A stretch of DNA of 64,000 nt from Zopfochytrium polystomum (taxonomy: Eukaryota > Chytridiomycota > Chytridiomycetes > Chytridiales > Chytridiaceae), in the NCBI GenBank assembly GCA_025765615.1, contig JAIVFJ010000220.1, positions 1 through 64,000 on the forward strand, in the 5' to 3' direction. Shown piece after piece: positions 63,511 through 64,000 of this stretch. Every line of letters begins with the position of its first letter. Position 1 is the stretch's first letter. A program made the translations under genes and the position numbers. Under the pieces are notes generated by a model that was not told the origin of the DNA, did not search any database, and worked only from the letters and a program-made list of their open reading frames with translations.

Positions 63511-64000
63511 TTCTCTTTCTTTTTTTCCGATAAATGCATATTCTCTTTCTTTTTCTCTCTCTGTTTTTCATTCTCTGTCTCTTTTTTCTTTCTCTCACTC
63601 TCTTTTCAGGTTCTTCGTATTCTTTTCCTTCTTCTATGTTGTTACTGGTTCCCTCAACGGGTAACCCGCCTGTCGTCGGAGTTGCCTTACCCCTGGCCTG
63701 ACTCCCTTCATCACTTCATCAGGGAGCTTCTCCTGAGCAATGACTGCCCAACACACACAACTACAACAGCCTTATGGCGTTTGCATCTGTTGGTGCAAAC
63801 ATCAAGAGCCACAGCCAAGGTGTTCCAGTCTGCACCATCACCAGACAGCTTCACCACAGCATCTCCAACTTTTGCTATGACCCCAGGATCACCCTAAGTT
63901 CTCTCAGATGTACATTTATGATTCTGCCCAGCAGTTTAATGCCAGAATGACAGTCGCTGATGGAGGATTTGGCTCCTTACACCCAATGCTGGAAATAGTG
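63511..64000. other. No gene; pyrimidine-rich tract
   Basis: T/C-rich simple sequence at about 63511-63645 is followed by unremarkable DNA to the window end. No gene was recognised. Confidence 0.5.

Overview
The window is nuclear DNA from a eukaryote, most probably a fungus and plausibly an early-diverging (zoosporic-type) lineage. This is inference, from GC-rich genes with short GT-AG introns of about 50-90 bp, tRNA genes with introns after position 37, a broken fungal-type STAND/NLR gene (NACHT-WD40 architecture), chromodomain Ty3/gypsy elements of the Tf1/sushi type, and a vWA/alpha-kinase gene of the Dictyostelium VwkA type. No rRNA, organelle or bacterial features were seen.

Layout. 1-5.5 kb: sparse DNA with a Cys-rich ORF cluster, simple repeats and a 411-bp LTR family (here LTR-B). 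5.5-19 kb: a GC-rich gene island with a vWA/alpha-kinase gene (minus), an unrecognised coiled-coil protein (plus) and a ZRSR2/U2AF35-related splicing factor with a very large RS tail (minus). 19.3-37.2 kb: a transposon graveyard. It holds a Helitron helicase fragment, a Ty1/copia remnant, and a tandem, partly inverted array of four Ty3/gypsy chromoviruses sharing LTRs (LTR-A), plus solo LTRs with clear 5-bp target duplications. 37.8-56 kb: tRNA-rich DNA (Val, Trp, Gly, Met, Glu, Ser, Arg, Lys, Phe and Ala, each once), interrupted by a 5.3-kb non-LTR retrotransposon inserted exactly at the 5' edge of a tRNA-like sequence. 56-58.5 kb: NLR/WD40 pseudogene and a Helitron-like terminus. 58.9-59.8 kb: an ankyrin-repeat gene. 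60.2-63.5 kb: a PIF/Harbinger DNA transposon with both ends, TTA target duplications and its two convergent genes.

The most notable system is the LTR-A chromovirus. Its LTR carries long uninterrupted heat-shock-element arrays upstream of a TATA box. The 11 nt beside the 5' LTR are complementary to the predicted 5' end of its own RNA (Tf1-like self-priming). Its gag and pol are joined by a textbook -1 frameshift signal: slippery heptamer, 5-nt spacer and 8-bp stem with the gag stop in the loop. Two copies end at the same protease site and share a 5-bp GAATG, which looks like integrase-mediated insertion of the element into its own sequence.

Several reading frames break at homopolymer runs, so some disruptions may be sequencing errors and not true decay.
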